The notes under the pieces were generated by a model, which ran no database searches, was not told the origin of the DNA, and saw only the letters and a list, made by a program, of their open reading frames with translations. Positions 5,811 to 7,542 of a stretch of 7,542 bases of DNA are shown one piece after another. Numbering within the stretch: position 1 is the first letter of the stretch; each line of letters opens with the position of its first letter. The DNA is from Nitrospirota bacterium (lineage in GTDB: Bacteria > Nitrospirota_A > Leptospirillia > Leptospirillales > Leptospirillaceae), in the NCBI GenBank assembly GCA_021829515.1, contig JAKBPM010000042.1, positions 1 to 7,542 on the forward strand. Direction: 5' to 3'. Position numbers and translations under genes: made by a program.

Positions 5811-6060
5811 CATGAACCCTGATTATGACCTGACGAAGGCGCGGAGGGGGGCTGTTGTGTCCCGTCCGGAAAAAACCCGCATCACTATTTGGATTGATAA
5901 TGATATTCTGGAAGCCTATAGATCCCATGAGGAGAAGACTGGAAAGGGCTATCAAACACTGGTGAACGAAACCTTGCGAACGGCGATTGGATTAGGGGAC
6001 CGGCCTGTTACGGAAGAGGCTCTTCGTCGGATTCTCCGTGAGGGATTGGCCCATCAGTAA
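5797..6060 (+). CDS. brnA: BrnA-type antitoxin, intact but without its toxin
   Basis: 87 residues from ATG 5797, with AAGGAG and GGGAG just upstream. YDLTKARRGAVV (about 10-21), then TRITIWIDNDILEAYR (29-42) and GYQTLVNETLRTAI (51-64) are the signature of BrnA antitoxins: a toxin-binding N-terminus and a ribbon-helix-helix DNA-binding domain whose strand is RITIWI. The last 23 residues add a short helix. BrnA normally neutralises BrnT and represses the brnTA operon; here only the toxin's tail remains. The orphan may persist as an anti-addiction factor or repressor, or be awaiting loss. It may also be made as the C-terminal half of the TIR chimera. Confidence 0.82.
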   Translation: MKSFDMNPDYDLTKARRGAVVSRPEKTRITIWIDNDILEAYRSHEEKTGKGYQTLVNETLRTAIGLGDRPVTEEALRRILREGLAHQ

Positions 6061-6097
6061 CTTTTCAGCATTTTAAGACTCATGGAAAATGACAGTT

Positions 6098-6322
6098 TCA
6101 TGTAACCAAATGGAAGTATCCCGGCTTTATCTCCTCGGTGCGTTTGATCAGAAGCATCTCGACGATCTCCCGGTTCGAAGGATCCGGATGCACTTCCCGG
6201 ATAACGTCCATGGCCAGGGGCGCATTTCCCGACGGGATGACCAAGAGAACCGTCCCGCTATAACCGCCATCATTCTCCCGAATCCTGTCCCGATAAGCTG
6301 CCTGTTTTTCCGCGTTCGATAT
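6098..6322 (-). pseudogene. Small protein with ATA in place of the start codon
   Basis: Reading from 6322 gives 74 residues beginning SNAEKQAAYRDRIRE after the first codon, then a VLLVIP strand and a helical segment ending EIVEMLLIKRTEE. The start SNAEKQ-x-AYR-x-R is typical of small DNA-binding/antitoxin-like proteins that begin M-S/T-N-A-E-[KR]-Q. AGGAG (6331-6335) is eight bases upstream, yet the first codon is ATA. In-frame TTG codons upstream (up to 6415) would give an extension encoded by the 12-bp tandem repeat and lack good ribosome sites. The gene has probably lost its start or uses a rare ATA. It converges on brnA with a 37-base gap. Function unknown. Confidence 0.5.
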
Positions 6323-6380
6323 CGGTTCTTCTCCTGATGTGATCCTCCCGAGTCTTGTCGACAAGGTCTTTTTCAAGAAG

Positions 6381-6404
6381 TTTAGGTGTCCGTTTAGGTG
6401 TCCG
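6381..6404. repeat. 12-bp tandem repeat, two units
   Basis: TTTAGGTGTCCG occurs twice without a gap at the outer edge of repeat copy C, and GGTGTCCG also begins copy A at 161. It may mark the edge of the element end or a slippage product. Confidence 0.8.
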
Positions 6405-6538
6405 TTGGGGGGCAAAAAGGGTCACATTCCATCACAATCCCAAAATCCTGCCATCCCCTTCCGAACCCTTTTTAAAGATTGACTCGGTCACCAATCGTCA
6501 CACTTGGTCATCACCCGTCAGAATCGGGGTTTTTCTCA

Positions 6539-6582
6539 CTTTCATGACAGCAACACCGGTTCAAATCCGGTTGGGGACGCCA
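6539..6582 (+). other. tRNA-Glu 3' half as attachment site, copy C
   Basis: Anticodon loop CTTTCAT (anticodon TTC), stem half GACAG, variable CAAC, then T-arm, acceptor strand TGGGGAC, G and CCA identical to copy A. It differs from A at loop position 38 and in the anticodon stem and variable region, so the two 3' halves have separate histories or this one has decayed. No 5' half is present. Confidence 0.75.
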
Positions 6583-6736
6583 TTTTTTATCAAGCACTTG
6601 CGAGTTTTGACCTTCCGATGAAATCCCCTTGGTGTCCGTTCCAATTCCTCTCCTTGAAAACTTGCTCAGACCTTCGACTGCCTTCCAGAGGTGGGTCGGT
6701 CCCAGGTCGCATGCCGGAAGATCATGCTTTGAGATC
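6561..6736 (-). pseudogene. Remnant of a second integrase (C-terminal ~58 codons)
   Basis: Aligns with the last part of the integrase ending at 324, including the same stop inside the tRNA T-loop. Compared with that gene it has one extra base near 6648-6653 and one missing base near 6703-6709. The codon for the catalytic tyrosine (TAT) has become CAT (His) at 6711-6713. Everything upstream of Ser-Gln-Ser before the Tyr is gone. It is clearly dead and shows that a second related element once began here. Confidence 0.8.
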
Positions 6737-6774
6737 CCGGACAGTTTTTATTTCAGCCAAATATGATCTCCTGT

Positions 6775-7032
6775 TTATTCCCTTTCTTCCTTCAGAACCT
6801 TCCCCCCACCCTTATCCGGCTCGACCCGTTCAAGGATTTCTTCTTTCTTGAGCTGCTTGATCTGACAGATGATCCCATTGCGGGAAATGCCGATCTCGTT
6901 GGCCACTTCCTGGAGGGAAAGGGAAGGGCTCTCGAGATCAGTTCGAAATTCTCTTCCGGGTTTTTCCTCTGGCTTTCTCCCCAGTTTTCTGGGGAGTCTT
7001 CCCGTGAGGAAGGGAAAGGAAAGCTCAACCAC
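6775..7032 (-). pseudogene. C-terminal winged-helix tail of an AlbA_2/AAA_4-like protein
   Basis: A linker GRLPRKLGRKPEEKPG is followed by SLSLQEVANEIGISRNGI (helix-turn-helix), QIKQLKKEEILERVEPDKGG and a short end. This is the usual C-terminus of the RecG-like, AlbA_2/divergent-AAA proteins (putative transcriptional regulators/helicases), where repeated KLGRK linkers precede a winged helix ending RVGPxKGGYW. Those proteins have 400 or more residues; here no start or N-terminal domain is found, and the frame is closed by TAG at 7093-7095. Between the linker and the HTH, the other frame (NPEENFELIS) fits the family better, hinting at two compensating frameshifts. It overlaps the opposite-strand epimerase fragment near 7020, where the real junction probably lies. 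Confidence 0.55.
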
Positions 7033-7182
7033 AAGCCAGCGGTACGACTGATGGCCAGTGACTACGGTCGTCAGTTTTCTTCGGAAAAAGTCCTACGGGA
7101 GTTTGATTTGAGCTTCAGATCCGTCGAGGAGACCCGTACGGATGAACTTGGTTGGTTTCAGAAAAACGGCTACCTGTCCTGA
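7015..7182 (+). pseudogene. C-terminal fragment of a sugar epimerase / dihydroflavonol-reductase-like protein
   Basis: The frame ending at TGA 7180-7182 reads PAVRLMASDYGRQFSSEKVL, then DLSFRSVEETRTDELGWF and ends KNGYLS. The order S-S-x-K-x-x-x-E-[LF] ... F/Y-R-x-[VP]-x-E-[AT] ... WFxxNGYL is the standard C-terminus of NAD(P)-dependent epimerases/reductases of the extended SDR family (HpnA and relatives). These have about 330 residues. No Rossmann GxxGxxG motif or other upstream part exists here, and the DNA before about 7015 belongs to another gene on the opposite strand. It is a truncated leftover. Confidence 0.6.
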
Positions 7183-7189
7183 AACAGGT
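7172..7189. terminator. Short hairpin at the epimerase stop
   Basis: ACCTGT (7172-7177) and ACAGGT (7184-7189) pair perfectly around a six-base loop that includes the stop codon. No T-run follows, so a terminator role is weak. Confidence 0.25.
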
Positions 7190-7361
7190 CTCACGACAGG
7201 AGTCGGCTGTTGCAGCGGAATATTCAGCACCCATCTCTCGAGAGTGTGGGATGTAGCCTGGAGGTTTTAAATCCATTAATTCCGCTTATCCAGTCTATCC
7301 AATACGCCATCACTGGTGCTAAAATCCAAAAAAGACTACATATCCTATGGAGATCCGCAAA
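7190..7361. other. Leader/intergenic region before the EAL gene
   Basis: No gene seen. It holds a CTCTCGAGAG palindrome (about 7235-7244) and AT-rich stretches near 7267-7340. I looked for a GEMM-type c-di-GMP riboswitch because of the gene that follows and could not assemble one. No promoter stands out. Confidence 0.35.
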
Positions 7362-7542
7362 ATGAACAATCCCAGACTTTCGGTTGCGCCAACTGCCGAG
7401 GAAATTGCCGCGCGCATTGAAACCTTGACCTGTGACCGGTGTGACGCAGGCAACCTTCTGCCGTTTGACTTTACATTTGCCTTCCAGCCCATTGTCGATA
7501 TCAATACCAAAACAACCCACTCCTATGAAGCACTCATTCGAG
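7362..7542 (+). CDS. EAL-domain c-di-GMP phosphodiesterase, 5' part (cut by window end)
   Basis: EAL domains hydrolyse c-di-GMP to pGpG. From ATG 7362 the first 60 codons read MNNPRLSVAPTAEEIAARIE, then TCDRCDAG and the start of the domain, FAFQPIVDINTKTTHSYEAL then IR. FQPIVD is the typical first strand and the EAL signature is complete (YEALIR, about residues 57-60). GGAG (7349-7352) lies nine bases before ATG 7362. The in-frame ATG at 7347 overlaps this ribosome site and has none of its own, so the downstream start is preferred. The short N-terminus has two Cys spaced C-x-x-C but no recognised sensor domain. Catalytic Glu/Asp residues further on are outside the window. It opposes the GGDEF enzyme encoded 4.5 kb upstream. 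Confidence 0.85.
   Translation, partial: MNNPRLSVAPTAEEIAARIETLTCDRCDAGNLLPFDFTFAFQPIVDINTKTTHSYEALIR

Larger units (their letters stand above)
6397..6738. repeat. Element-end repeat, copy C (attachment region)
   Basis: Matches copy A over about 340 bp with small indels (offset 6236-6237). It contains the four GTCA motifs (6487, 6497, 6507, 6517), a tRNA-Glu 3' half (6539-6582) and the end of an integrase gene. It marks the far end of cassette 2 joined to the start of a further element. Similarity stops abruptly after CTTTGAGA near 6736. Confidence 0.85.

Noticed and set aside
161..6738. CRISPR array or integron attC array
   Set aside because: The three repeats are about 3 kb apart and 100-340 bp long, with no short spacers and no attC-type R/L boxes.
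7190..7346. c-di-GMP (GEMM) riboswitch before the EAL gene
   Set aside because: The GTGGGATG and GCCTGGAGG bases looked suggestive, but the conserved core and paired helices could not be assembled.

Overview
The window looks like accessory DNA: a decaying, mosaic genomic island in a bacterium. Gene content (tyrosine integrase, c-di-GMP enzymes, toxin-antitoxin and defence relics, IS scraps) fits an environmental Gram-negative. A Nitrospirota (Leptospirillum-like) or proteobacterial host is a guess; no core gene here settles it.

Layout. Three direct copies of one element-end repeat divide the window: A (about 161-502), B (about 3273-3382) and C (about 6397-6738), roughly 3.1 kb apart. The shared left part carries four GTCA tetramers exactly 10 bp apart and ends at a tRNA anticodon-loop sequence (CTTT). 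A and C then run into the 3' half of tRNA-Glu(UUC); B runs into a degraded tRNA 3' half that fits tRNA-Lys(UUU). This is the arrangement expected when an integrase crosses over in a tRNA anticodon loop and elements accumulate in tandem.

Cassette 1 (A to B) holds the integrase on the minus strand (all six catalytic residues, last codons inside the tRNA sequence, no N-terminal arm-binding region), a frameshifted Zeta-like kinase relic, an intact cytosolic GGDEF diguanylate cyclase, and the end of an IS21-family element lying against repeat B.

Cassette 2 (B to C) holds a minus-strand XRE/ImmA-IrrE regulator-protease gene overlapping a PIN-domain gene (a likely toxin-antitoxin pair). A palindromic operator with overlapping divergent promoters separates it from a small plus-strand gene of unknown function. 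Next comes a junction of a truncated TIR-like (DUF1863/ThsB-type) defence gene with the tail of a brnT toxin gene and an intact brnA antitoxin. Last is a small minus-strand ORF whose expected ATG is ATA.

Right of repeat C are a dead remnant of a second integrase (catalytic Tyr replaced by His), the tail of an AlbA/AAA_4-like protein, the tail of a sugar epimerase, and the start of an EAL c-di-GMP phosphodiesterase cut by the window edge. The left edge carries a fragment that may be the end of an IS200/IS605 transposase.

No complete new defence system is visible. The most notable points are the tandem anticodon-loop integrations, the TIR/BrnT/BrnA chimera, and the XRE-ImmA-PIN module with its divergent operator.
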